Source: Cytophagales bacterium (lineage in GTDB: Bacteria; Bacteroidota; Bacteroidia; Cytophagales; Cyclobacteriaceae). Taken from it: a DNA stretch of 64,000 bases. Below, in pieces: positions 56,386 to 64,000 of this stretch. A program made the translations under genes and the position numbers. The notes beneath the pieces are model-generated. The model ran no database searches. It was not told the DNA's origin and worked only from the letters and a program-made list of their open reading frames with translations. Location: NCBI GenBank assembly GCA_022360055.1, contig JAKSDO010000093.1, forward strand, positions 1-64,000. Direction: 5' to 3'. The stretch's first letter is position 1. Each line of letters begins with the position of its first letter.

Positions 56386-57683
56386 AATTTCAGATCATTA
56401 ATTTCCGCAATAATAAAATTACTCCCTCCTATTATTATTAAATCGTCCTCCTTTGCGCGACTTCTCGCAGTCGCTATTGCGTCGTTTACATTCCTTACGA
56501 CCTGTCCTTCCATGCCAGATTCACTGGCAAATTTCATGAGTTTTTCTGCAGACATGGCCCGAGGCACGGAGGCTTCGCAAAAATAATAAAATGCGTGTTT
56601 TGGCAAACATCGAAAAATTCCCTCCGGATCCTTCTCCTTGACCATACCCCAGATAACGAACAAATCCCGGAAGGTCATCTTCTCGATCTGACCGACCAAA
56701 TACTTGACGCCGGCTTCGTTATGCACTGTATCGCAAATCGTAAGAGGATGCTCGCCCAACTTTTGCCACCTTCCCAGCAATCCTGTGTTTTTAACGACAT
56801 GACCCATGCCGTCAATAAAGTGTTGTCTGTCCACAGGAAATTTCATCTTATTCATTAATTCTACCACCTTTGCTACGCCCGGAATATTTTTTAACTGGTA
56901 CTCTCCGCTGAGGTCGGTATTTGCAAAAATGGCAACTTCTTTAGTGGTAGAAATGCTAAACTCCTGGCAGATGGCATTACAGGATGTCAAATTCACCTGA
57001 TATTCCTGATCCGCGAAGTACAAGGGCGCTTTTTTTTCCATAGCCTTGGCCCTGAACACATCGGTGATTTCTTCCTGGGTCTCACTGATCACAACCGGCA
57101 CATGATCTTTAATTATACCGGCTTTTTCGAAAGCAATTTCCGGAAGCGTTTCGCCCAGCATATCGGTATGATCCAAACCAATACTTGTAATAAGTGAAAT
57201 TATCGGCCTGATCACGTTTGTGGAATCAAACCGGCCGCCCAGGCCTACTTCAATCACAGCGACATCCACCTGCTTGCCTGCAAAGTAATCAAATGCCATT
57301 GCGACCGTTATTTCAAAAAAAGAAGGTTGTATTTCCTCAATATCATGCTTAAGTCGTTCTATGAATTCAATTACAAATGATTCCTCAACTTCTCGACCAT
57401 CGATTTTTATGCGCTCTGTAAAACTTTTGAGATGAGGCGAGGTATACAATCCTGTTTTATATCCGGCGGTTTGTAATATGGATGCAAGCATATGGGCACT
57501 GCTTCCTTTGCCATTTGTGCCGGCCACATGTATCGATTTAAATTTTTCCTGCGGATGTCCCAACAGAGCACAAAGCTTCAGAGTATTGGTGAGGTCTTTC
57601 TTAAAGGCAGTCTTTCCAACGCGTTGATACATTGGCAAAAGATTATACATATAATCCAATGTATCCTGAAAGCTCATTTCCAC
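56382..57683 (-). CDS. folC: Bifunctional folylpolyglutamate/dihydrofolate synthase
   Basis: FolC adds glutamate to dihydropteroate and to folates. The 433-aa protein has the Mur-ligase P-loop IHVAGTNGKGSSAHMLASIL, FTERIKIDGREVEESFVIEF, DVAVIEVGLGGRFDSTNVIR and SIGLDHTDMLGETLPEIAFE, then the C-terminal ICDTVHNEAGVKYLVGQIEK. The length is normal. It lies 3 bp downstream of the TonB-like gene and overlaps trmB by 4 bp, so it is translated from the same message as the envelope genes without functional kinship to them. Confidence 0.95.
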   Translation of the reverse strand: MEMSFQDTLDYMYNLLPMYQRVGKTAFKKDLTNTLKLCALLGHPQEKFKSIHVAGTNGKGSSAHMLASILQTAGYKTGLYTSPHLKSFTERIKIDGREVEESFVIEFIERLKHDIEEIQPSFFEITVAMAFDYFAGKQVDVAVIEVGLGGRFDSTNVIRPIISLITSIGLDHTDMLGETLPEIAFEKAGIIKDHVPVVISETQEEITDVFRAKAMEKKAPLYFADQEYQVNLTSCNAICQEFSISTTKEVAIFANTDLSGEYQLKNIPGVAKVVELMNKMKFPVDRQHFIDGMGHVVKNTGLLGRWQKLGEHPLTICDTVHNEAGVKYLVGQIEKMTFRDLFVIWGMVKEKDPEGIFRCLPKHAFYYFCEASVPRAMSAEKLMKFASESGMEGQVVRNVNDAIATARSRAKEDDLIIIGGSNFIIAEINDLKL

Positions 57684-57686
57684 CTG

Positions 57687-58568
57687 TTATTTAGATCGGA
57701 TGATGAAGGTGATCTTTCCGGTCGAAATCGGGGCGGGGATGGTATTGCTCGAGAGCGGGCTAAAGGTAAGTTTCTCAACTTCGCGCCGATACAGTTGTTC
57801 TACCGATGGGCTTACGGTTTTTTCCAGTGTTCTAACTCCTATTACTTCTCCATTATCGTCAACTTTGATTTCAAAAACGATGCGGCCGTTTTCCCTGGAA
57901 TTGTCGTTTGGCCTGGGCTCATAATCCCATCTCCAACCGGCCAGATCCAGGCTCGGGCCTCCGCCTCCCCCGCCACTTTTACCGTACAGCGCTCTTGAAT
58001 CTATTGTCCCCTCCGAATCGCCGGCATCCCCGGCGGCATGCTCTTTTTGCCCCTGGCTTGCCGATCCCGGATACAAAGCATTGGTGTCGATGATCTTTTC
58101 TTCTACTTTTGGCGCTTCCTTAGGTTCTTCGACATCCGTCTCAGAAACTTGCTTTACTTCCTCAACGACTTGTTCTTCAATTGGTTCTACAGGCGCTTGC
58201 TCCTCTGCCGGTTGCGTTTCGACGGGACTGTCTTCCTGTTGGCTATCGGGCAATTCTTCCACAGCCGTCTCTTCTACCTGTTCGGGTTCGGGCTGTTCTT
58301 CCGTGATCTGTTCCTGTTCTTCAACGACCTGCTGTTCCGGTTCACCCTGGTCTTCGGTCACAGGTGGCGTGGGATCCGTCAAAGGCTGCTCGTATCCGGA
58401 CCCGGCCTCTTCGATGCCAAAATTCAATTCAATCCCGTATTCGGGCAATGGTGGGTCCGGCGCCTGCCATGCCAGAATGAAAAAAAACAATATTATCACC
58501 ACAGCATGAACGGATAAGGAGATCAACCACCCCATTCGTTTATCTCGGTCCTTAAAATCGATTAACAT
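57687..58568 (-). CDS. TonB/TolA-like energy transducer
   Basis: The 293-aa protein has a short cytoplasmic start, one membrane helix (SLSVHAVVIILFFFILAW), and a long periplasmic spacer dominated by Pro, Glu, Gln and Val (residues ~50-170). A C-terminal domain follows with RIVFEIKVDDNGEVIGVRTL and VEQLYRREVEKLTFSPLSSN. That matches TonB C-terminal-like transducers of Bacteroidota, although the usual YP signature is not evident. It abuts exbD directly and shares the operon with tolQ, so it should transmit proton-motive force to an outer-membrane partner, possibly the barrel protein at 60594. Confidence 0.82.
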   Translation of the reverse strand: MLIDFKDRDKRMGWLISLSVHAVVIILFFFILAWQAPDPPLPEYGIELNFGIEEAGSGYEQPLTDPTPPVTEDQGEPEQQVVEEQEQITEEQPEPEQVEETAVEELPDSQQEDSPVETQPAEEQAPVEPIEEQVVEEVKQVSETDVEEPKEAPKVEEKIIDTNALYPGSASQGQKEHAAGDAGDSEGTIDSRALYGKSGGGGGGPSLDLAGWRWDYEPRPNDNSRENGRIVFEIKVDDNGEVIGVRTLEKTVSPSVEQLYRREVEKLTFSPLSSNTIPAPISTGKITFIIRSK

Positions 58569-58961
58569 TTACTTTGTCGGCTTTGTGGCTATCGAAACCT
58601 TCGCTTTCAATGAAGTAGCAATGCCGGCAACATCAACGAGATATTCTACCGGAACACTTTTATCAACGTGCAGGACTACTACACCTTCCCTTCCCTGCAG
58701 CGCCTTGGCAAGTTCAATTTCGATCAAATCACGCGTAACTCTTTGATCGTTGATGTAAAACCTTCGATCCGGCGTAATCGTGACACTTACCCGCTGCATT
58801 ACGATATTTGAGCTTTTACTCGATGGCAAATTTACAGGAAGCCCTGATGGAGTGATAAATGTAGACGTCAACATAAAAAATATCAATAACAGAAATATTA
58901 CATCCGTCATTGAAGACATGCTGAAAGCAGCGTTGACCTTATGTTTACTTTGTAAACCCAT
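58569..58961 (-). CDS. ExbD/TolR-family biopolymer transport protein
   Basis: The 130-aa product has a cytoplasmic N-terminus, one membrane helix with the conserved Asp20 in SSMTDVIFLLLIFFMLTSTF, and a periplasmic domain (VSVTITPDRRFYINDQRVTR, GVVVLHVDKSVPVEYLVDVA). The Asp carries protons. The domain order and length are standard. It starts 3 bp after tolQ and ends at the TonB-like start. Confidence 0.93.
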   Translation of the reverse strand: MGLQSKHKVNAAFSMSSMTDVIFLLLIFFMLTSTFITPSGLPVNLPSSKSSNIVMQRVSVTITPDRRFYINDQRVTRDLIEIELAKALQGREGVVVLHVDKSVPVEYLVDVAGIATSLKAKVSIATKPTK

Positions 58962-58964
58962 GAA

Positions 58965-59648
58965 CTATCTTGGCTCCTGCAATAAATCAATAAAATCGAT
59001 CGAAGTGTATTCCATATTATGAACTACTTTCTGTACCCTTGTCACGAGGTAATTATATCCCAGATAAGCAATGATTCCGACAAACAGGCCTGCGGCTGTT
59101 GTGAGCATCGCCTCGTAAATGCCCGCTGACAGTAATTTAGGACTTACGGCGCCTTCCTCCTGGGCGATGGAGATAAATGCACGGATCATCCCGGTAACAG
59201 TTCCCAGAAATCCTATCATTGGAGCAGCACCGGATATAGTTGCCAGCAGCGAAAGATTTTTTTCAAGGTTATAGATTTCTATTTTACCGACATTTTCAAT
59301 GGATACCTCGATATTCTTCAAAGGACTTCCTATCCTGCTCAATCCTTTTCCAATCATTCTTCCAATTGGGGTATCACTTTGCCGGCACAAGACCTTTGCT
59401 CCGCTGAGGTCCCCGTCCGCAACCATTTTCTTGATATTTTCCATGAAACCAGCCGGGGTCTTGGCCGCCCTGCCAATCGTTCTTATACGTTCCACATAAA
59501 CATAGACGGCCACAATCGACAACAAAAAAATGGGGATCATCATATAACCCCCCTGAAATATTAGGCTTATCAAAGCCATTGAATCCTGACCGGAAGCAAC
59601 ATTGAGTGTATCAGCCGGTGAGGAAGTCGTAATCTGAAGTATCTCCAT
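58965..59648 (-). CDS. TolQ/ExbB/MotA-family proton channel
   Basis: The 227-aa protein has three membrane helices. The first is YMMIPIFLLSIVAVYVYVER. The second and third flank the conserved region LSLLATISGAAPMIGFLGTV and TGMIRAFISIAQEEG, with a final hydrophobic LLTTAAGLFVGIIAYLGYNY. This is the ExbB/TolQ channel that, with ExbD, converts proton flow into work on the TonB-like partner. It follows the SPOR gene by 3 bp. Confidence 0.94.
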   Translation of the reverse strand: MEILQITTSSPADTLNVASGQDSMALISLIFQGGYMMIPIFLLSIVAVYVYVERIRTIGRAAKTPAGFMENIKKMVADGDLSGAKVLCRQSDTPIGRMIGKGLSRIGSPLKNIEVSIENVGKIEIYNLEKNLSLLATISGAAPMIGFLGTVTGMIRAFISIAQEEGAVSPKLLSAGIYEAMLTTAAGLFVGIIAYLGYNYLVTRVQKVVHNMEYTSIDFIDLLQEPR

Positions 59649-59651
59649 ATA

Positions 59652-60437
59652 TTAATAACGTATTACCCAAACGTCTTCGCCTAACGTACTCTTTAACTGC
59701 TCAGACCGAACCGCAGCATCATTGAGCATTACAAAATCGGCAACGGATAATCTGTGGAATTTTTTATTGCCTCTGGGAGCCAGTATATTACACATCATAC
59801 CCTGTTTAGCTAATTTATTGCCGTAGTCCCTGACAAGATCCTTATCGATCGAACTCGCAACTATAACATGGTAACGCCCGGTTGGTTCATTTATTTCAAA
59901 AACGCCTGCCTGCCTCACAGGTTCCGGCTCCGGCTCCGGTTCCTGTTGTACGGGTTCCGGCTCCGGTTCCTCCTGAACAGGCTGCTCAATTACCGGCTGC
60001 TTTACCTGAACCGGTGCCGGTTCTTCGCGATTTAAGAACCAGAAAACAGCAACGATTATGGCGATAAGAATAAAGACGCCAAAAATAATCCATCCGACGG
60101 GGAATTTTTTCTGGCTATATTCTTCTTCATAATATGACGATCTATATTCTTCATCTTCTTCAGAATCAGGCTCATCCACCTCTTCATCAAAAGAATAATC
60201 GGGTTCGGTTTCATCTTCCGCAGAAATACGCTCTTCTTCCGAAGGTTCGGAAGAAGCAAAACTATCCTCATCCTTTTCTTCATTCCAGGATTCGGGATAA
60301 GGATCTCCAATATCCTCTGATTTTACTTCGGACTCCTCAATTTCCGGAAGTCCGAATTCATCGCCATCATCCTCTTCCTTTTTTGATTTGGGATCGAATT
60401 CCTCATCCTCGTTGTTGTAAAGTTCTTTACCTTCCAT
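59652..60437 (-). CDS. SPOR-domain membrane protein with acidic cytoplasmic region
   Basis: The 261-aa protein begins with ~110 acidic residues (Glu, Asp, Ser) in the cytoplasm, has a single membrane helix (WIIFGVFILIAIIVAVFWFL), a Pro/Glu/Val periplasmic linker, and a C-terminal SPOR domain (RYHVIVASSIDKDLVRDYGN, LAPRGNKKFHRLSVADFVML). SPOR domains bind denuded peptidoglycan at division or elsewhere. It lies first in the tolQ-exbD-tonB set, which suggests the energised complex is linked to peptidoglycan. An unusual point is the highly acidic cytoplasmic stretch, which could recruit a basic partner. Confidence 0.85.
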   Translation of the reverse strand: MEGKELYNNEDEEFDPKSKKEEDDGDEFGLPEIEESEVKSEDIGDPYPESWNEEKDEDSFASSEPSEEERISAEDETEPDYSFDEEVDEPDSEEDEEYRSSYYEEEYSQKKFPVGWIIFGVFILIAIIVAVFWFLNREEPAPVQVKQPVIEQPVQEEPEPEPVQQEPEPEPEPVRQAGVFEINEPTGRYHVIVASSIDKDLVRDYGNKLAKQGMMCNILAPRGNKKFHRLSVADFVMLNDAAVRSEQLKSTLGEDVWVIRY

Positions 60438-60593
60438 GTAATAAAAGTTTTGGTAAAACGGTAGTAAACGTTAATAATCGTAAATGTAAAATAAAATTAT
60501 TGCAGGTTCAAAGCAATTAGATAATTGTTTGTTTATTCTGAAATCATTTTTTCAACAAAAACCCAATAATTTTCCCAAATTTTCAACACAAGG

Positions 60594-62267
60594 CTAAAAA
60601 CTTATCGAAACGCCAACCATGGCCAGCAATCCCCTGGTCGGGTATCGGTTATAAATCTCATAATTATTATTCAACAGGTTGTTAACGCTTACGAATGCAC
60701 CGTATCGATCCGAAAGGATATAATCAACTTTTACATTCAAATCGACGGCACCATCAAGTTTCTTGGATACGACGGAATCAAATTCAAATGTGCGCGCTTC
60801 CATCCCGGTCAGGATAAAAAGATCGGCCGTAAGTTTGACTTTATTGTAAAAACTGTACCAGAAAGAATAATCCAGCTCAAACTTTGGTTTATGCCAGGCC
60901 TTTTCGATCTCTCCGGTATTGAAGGCATTAAACCTCGCTGAAAGTGTGGTTCCCATCAGGTTACTTTTAAAGTAGGATAAGGATATGAGTCCCTGAAATA
61001 AAGATGTATTACCTTCATCAAAAACCAACATGAACTTGCTGGTCTCCGCAGGATCATTTACGAAGAAATACATATGCTTATAAAGCACCGACCGTATGCC
61101 AACATCAAAAGCCAGGTATTGAATCAGGCTTCCTTTCAATCCGATATGCAGATCAAGGTTTTTATTGGTATGCGCGAGTGGTAAATGGCTGTTGACAAAA
61201 GGGTTTTCATTCGCAATACTTTTAAAAGTAACTTCTTCCACATCTCCATCCAATTTTCCATAAGCTGTGATATTATCGGATAGGTCATAACCAACCGATA
61301 TCGAAGGCAAAAGCCTCGTATTATTTTTATTATTCAGCGTATCGTTGTTGTTCAGAATTTTCATCCCGACGTCAAGGGTCAATCCAAAGTTTGAATAAAC
61401 AAACGAGGGATGTATTCGCACCAGGGCGCGATTTATATTGTCCGGGTTTTTATATGAGGCATTCAAAAAATCCAGCGCAAGCTTGGCGCGCATATTTTCA
61501 TTTATCAAATAATCTCCGTACAGACCCGCTTTAATTCCCAACTCACTGGCATTATAGTCGTCGGAAATGTTGTGAAGTTTACCATAGATGCCATATTGTA
61601 CCGGAGCATCAACATCACTGCTTTTTATATCAAAACTCAGATTCAAATCATTATAGACCTGTTTGATCGTGTCTTTGTCGACTTCCATACCGTCATCATA
61701 TCCATAGAAATGAACCCCGTTTCTGGTATATCCCACATCGCCGGCGAGACTTGCTTTCCCGCCTACATATTTACCAAAAAGATCGATCGCACTCGTACTG
61801 CTCCCGGAATTGCCTTTATCAACAGGCCCCCTGGCGGAAGAGAGGTGATACACCTTCAATCCGTAATTCCCGGCCGTATTCACTCCGCTATTAAGGGCTG
61901 CTTCCAAATATGGGGTGACGTAATTTCCAAATCCCATGTTCAGATAACTGCCTGGTCTGGAAGCAAATTTTTCATTTTTTAGTTTAAGTACCCTAAGTCT
62001 GGTATTGATATCACGAAGCTGAGGCGTATAAGACGAAAACGAATATTGCAGCGGTTCTGCTTTTTTTTCATCGATTTCGTCCGGAGCTACTTTCTGAAAA
62101 ATCCTTTGCGCAGGAGGCAGCGAAATCTCAAGTTCTTTACTTATCAGAAATTCGCCTTCCACCACCTCTCCCTCATCTTTCAGAAAATCTTCTTCTTGCG
62201 CATATCCGGATAAAGCGGCAAACGCAAAAATTATTAATGCGATAATTTTCCTTCTTAAAAATATCAT
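60594..62267 (-). CDS. Outer-membrane beta-barrel protein, TonB-receptor-like without plug
   Basis: The ~557-aa product (ATG 62267; the longer TTG start at 62285 is less likely) has a signal peptide ending GYAQ. A segment of ~100 residues follows (SYTPQLRDINTRLRVLKLKN) and then alternating aromatic strands ending in the TonB-receptor-like C-terminus NNLLNNNYEIYNRYPTRGLL, terminating VSISF. No plug domain is visible at the N-terminus. It would lie in the outer membrane. It is preceded by the TPR gene and followed after 157 bp by the SPOR-TolQ-ExbD-TonB genes, which could energise it. Confidence 0.78.
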   Translation of the reverse strand: MIFLRRKIIALIIFAFAALSGYAQEEDFLKDEGEVVEGEFLISKELEISLPPAQRIFQKVAPDEIDEKKAEPLQYSFSSYTPQLRDINTRLRVLKLKNEKFASRPGSYLNMGFGNYVTPYLEAALNSGVNTAGNYGLKVYHLSSARGPVDKGNSGSSTSAIDLFGKYVGGKASLAGDVGYTRNGVHFYGYDDGMEVDKDTIKQVYNDLNLSFDIKSSDVDAPVQYGIYGKLHNISDDYNASELGIKAGLYGDYLINENMRAKLALDFLNASYKNPDNINRALVRIHPSFVYSNFGLTLDVGMKILNNNDTLNNKNNTRLLPSISVGYDLSDNITAYGKLDGDVEEVTFKSIANENPFVNSHLPLAHTNKNLDLHIGLKGSLIQYLAFDVGIRSVLYKHMYFFVNDPAETSKFMLVFDEGNTSLFQGLISLSYFKSNLMGTTLSARFNAFNTGEIEKAWHKPKFELDYSFWYSFYNKVKLTADLFILTGMEARTFEFDSVVSKKLDGAVDLNVKVDYILSDRYGAFVSVNNLLNNNYEIYNRYPTRGLLAMVGVSISF

Positions 62268-62271
62268 TTGA

Positions 62272-62379
62272 TCATCTGTTTTCAATATCCTCTACCTCCA
62301 GCGTATCCAATTCGACCTCCTCCAGTGCTTTAGCCTTTTCATCCAGTGCCATGAGCCTAAGCTGCGCATCATCCACAAT
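62272..62379 (-). other. In-frame coding continuation beyond the TPR stop codon
   Basis: After the stop TAA at 62380-62382 the same frame continues for 35 codons: IVDDAQLRLMALDEKAKALE, then EVELDTLEVEDIENR and TGA at 62272-62274. The composition and helix pattern match the preceding protein and it ends 4 nt before the ATG of the next gene, as an original stop would. It indicates a premature stop (nonsense) in the gene. Confidence 0.65.
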
Positions 62380-64000
62380 TTACTCAACCGGAGAATTATC
62401 GATGACAGATTGTAACGTAGCCTTGGCCTGAAAATCTTCTCCCATGGCCAGGTAATTATCTGCAATGAGGATAAATGATTTTCCAAGCCAGTATTCGTAA
62501 ATGGAGAAATTACTGTTCAACTCAAACAACCGGTCGATCGATTCCTTGTAGAGTTCACTTTCGTGAAGTATTTCCGCAATCAGGTAGAGCGCTTCCGCTC
62601 CATTTTCATCCTTTGCGCTTACTACGGTCTGTTCCAGATAATCCCTCCCCTCGCTGCCTTTACCGATGGCCAATGATGCTTTTCCCAACAACAGCAAAGC
62701 TTCATTTTTGGCATTGGAGGCAACCTGTCCCTTCTCAAGTATCTGGTCTCCATATGCAATAGCCTGCTCATATTCACCGGTATGGTAATAACTATTCATG
62801 AGTCCTTTCCAGGCGGTGAATTCTTCTTTTTTGGAAGCGGCGATCTTTCCCAAACGCGTAAAATACTCAATGGATCTTCCATAATTCCCGGAAGTATATT
62901 CAAGTTCGGCGATCCGCTGAATCACCCGGTTATACCTGTTGAAACTTATCTCGTTTGAAATGGAATAATAGTGTTCCAAAGCAGGTTGATAATTGCCGAT
63001 CCTATAAAATGCGTCTGCGATCAGGTACCTGGCCTCCGTCATTTGTGCGCTGTTTGGGTAACTGCTTAGAAATTGCTCCAAACTCCTAATTGCCCGGTCG
63101 TATTGCTGATTGAAATATTGTGATTTGGCCGCCTCGAATTCTATGCGTTCAAGTTGATCGCTTTCCGGATTTGCATTCCGATATATGGTCAAATACTTAT
63201 CAAATTCGCCTGTGTTCCCTGTCTGCTGCAAAACTTCCTGCAAACCGAGGAGTGCATTATTTGCTACTTCATGCCTTGGATATTTGCCGAGGATCGTCTT
63301 ATAATCCGCCTCCGCTCCATGGTGTCTATTTATATTAGTAAAGGCAATAGCGCGGCTTTGCAAAGCATAGGGGGCGTAATTGCTTTCAGGATATTCCTTT
63401 ATCAGCCTGGTAAAGACATCAATTGCATAGGTGTAAGAGCCGTTTTCAAAATTGAATTGACCTTTTTGGTACAATGTATTTGCGATATGACGTGATTCGG
63501 GATAGTTTTTCAGAACAACATCAAAACTCCGGTTGGCCGCTTCAATATGATTCATAATCCCATAGACCACTCCTTTTCTGAAATAACTATAGTCCGCAAG
63601 TCGCCGATTTATTTCAATCACCTGATCAAAAGTGGATAAGGACAACTGGTATCCCTTGGTCGCATAATAACAATCCCCCAGCCGGGTCAGCGCATCTCTG
63701 TATTTTACCTTATTTTCGCTCAGAGACGCATGATCCGCATAATATTTGAAATGATCCAGCGCTTTCTGATATTCCTTTAAGTTGTAATAGGCATACCCGA
63801 TTCCATATCTCGATTCCAAATATTCGGGGCTGGCTTTTCGCTCGTCGGCCCTGAATACTCCAGCATAAGCCTTTACGGCTTCTTCATATTTAAGTCCAAC
63901 GGAATAGGATTCTCCCTTCCAGTAATTTGCTTTAATTACAAGATTCTCCGCTAGAGGATGCTGCAATGATTTATCAAAATGCTGCACCGCCTGATAATAT
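62380..64000 (-). CDS. Tetratricopeptide-repeat protein, N-terminus outside window, premature stop
   Basis: The frame is open beyond the right edge. It encodes many TPR/Sel1-like units: KALDHFKYYADHASLSENKV, RLGDCYYATKGYQLSLSTFD, YQKGQFNFENGSYTYAIDVF, FTRLIKEYPESNYAPYALQS, SLEQFLSSYPNSAQMTEARY and LAEILHESELYKESIDRLFE-like repeats. It is probably a periplasmic or outer-membrane-associated scaffold working with the barrel protein encoded next. The normal C-terminus appears to be removed by an in-frame TAA, leaving about 35 residues untranslated. Whether this abolishes function is unknown; those residues look charged and peripheral. Confidence 0.8.
   Translation of the reverse strand, partial: YYQAVQHFDKSLQHPLAENLVIKANYWKGESYSVGLKYEEAVKAYAGVFRADERKASPEYLESRYGIGYAYYNLKEYQKALDHFKYYADHASLSENKVKYRDALTRLGDCYYATKGYQLSLSTFDQVIEINRRLADYSYFRKGVVYGIMNHIEAANRSFDVVLKNYPESRHIANTLYQKGQFNFENGSYTYAIDVFTRLIKEYPESNYAPYALQSRAIAFTNINRHHGAEADYKTILGKYPRHEVANNALLGLQEVLQQTGNTGEFDKYLTIYRNANPESDQLERIEFEAAKSQYFNQQYDRAIRSLEQFLSSYPNSAQMTEARYLIADAFYRIGNYQPALEHYYSISNEISFNRYNRVIQRIAELEYTSGNYGRSIEYFTRLGKIAASKKEEFTAWKGLMNSYYHTGEYEQAIAYGDQILEKGQVASNAKNEALLLLGKASLAIGKGSEGRDYLEQTVVSAKDENGAEALYLIAEILHESELYKESIDRLFELNSNFSIYEYWLGKSFILIADNYLAMGEDFQAKATLQSVIDNSPVE

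Overview
The window is a chromosomal segment of a Bacteroidota bacterium, most likely a Cytophagales-type (Cyclobacteriaceae/Fulvivirga-like) heterotroph. The basis is the Bacteroidota-style gene set: a short RpoD of 287 aa, DUF349 and TrpF-like proteins, the BshB1 bacillithiol deacetylase, FecI/FecR remnants, FtsX permease fragments, a CRTAC1/UnbV protein and a SPOR-TolQ-ExbD-TonB operon. Promoters of the Bacteroidota form (TTTG, 18-20 nt, TAnnTTTG) are visible at several genes. Genus cannot be read from the sequence alone.

Layout. 1-13.3 kb is an accessory zone. It holds a partial secreted protein, then a gene graveyard (IS21 istA, FtsX, FecR and a second FtsX fragment) beside an intact-looking FecI sigma factor. 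Next come a large FG-GAP/UnbV exported protein and a redox cluster (CxxC protein, truncated MsrA, a double-glutaredoxin/thioredoxin-reductase fusion, a DUF2721 membrane protein). After these lie traE/traF-like conjugative-transposon scraps, an intact Xre/MbcA-RES toxin-antitoxin pair with a palindromic operator, a 1023-aa lipoprotein glycosidase candidate, a transposase tail and a PadR regulator. 13.3-13.7 kb carries tRNA-Thr(TGT), preceded by two 123-bp tandem repeats that each contain the 5' end of the tRNA gene.

13.7-37.1 kb is core housekeeping, almost all on the minus strand. It contains DUF349 and YqgE; pdxH and a GT2 glycosyltransferase on the plus strand; bshB1, trxB, rpoD, pnp, rpsO, an LptF/G-type permease and a START-like protein; tRNA-Met and a ~1-kb gene-free stretch with dispersed repeats; then thrS-infC-rpmI-rplT with an ATC-initiated infC, a TPR lipoprotein, and the topoisomerase IV pair parE-parC.

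37.1-55.7 kb is mixed. It contains two small envelope proteins, a decayed HEPN/MNT module, two ROK kinases flanking a GH13-like glycosidase and class II aldolase, a prohibitin-like protein, citrate synthase, acyl-CoA-binding protein, rsmE, a Tat-exported glycosylasparaginase, menC, a frameshifted queA, a PspC protein, a POT peptide transporter and a TrpF-like protein.

55.7-64 kb is a tightly packed minus-strand cluster: TPR protein, outer-membrane barrel, SPOR protein, TolQ/ExbB, ExbD, TonB-like, folC and trmB. It looks like an inner-to-outer-membrane energy-coupling module with two tRNA/folate housekeeping genes attached. The TPR gene has an in-frame stop followed by well-preserved coding sequence.

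I did not find an obviously new defence or biosynthetic system. The most unusual items are the tandemly repeated tRNA-Thr leader, the double-glutaredoxin TrxR fusion with its neighbours, the dispersed repeat family, and the envelope operon.
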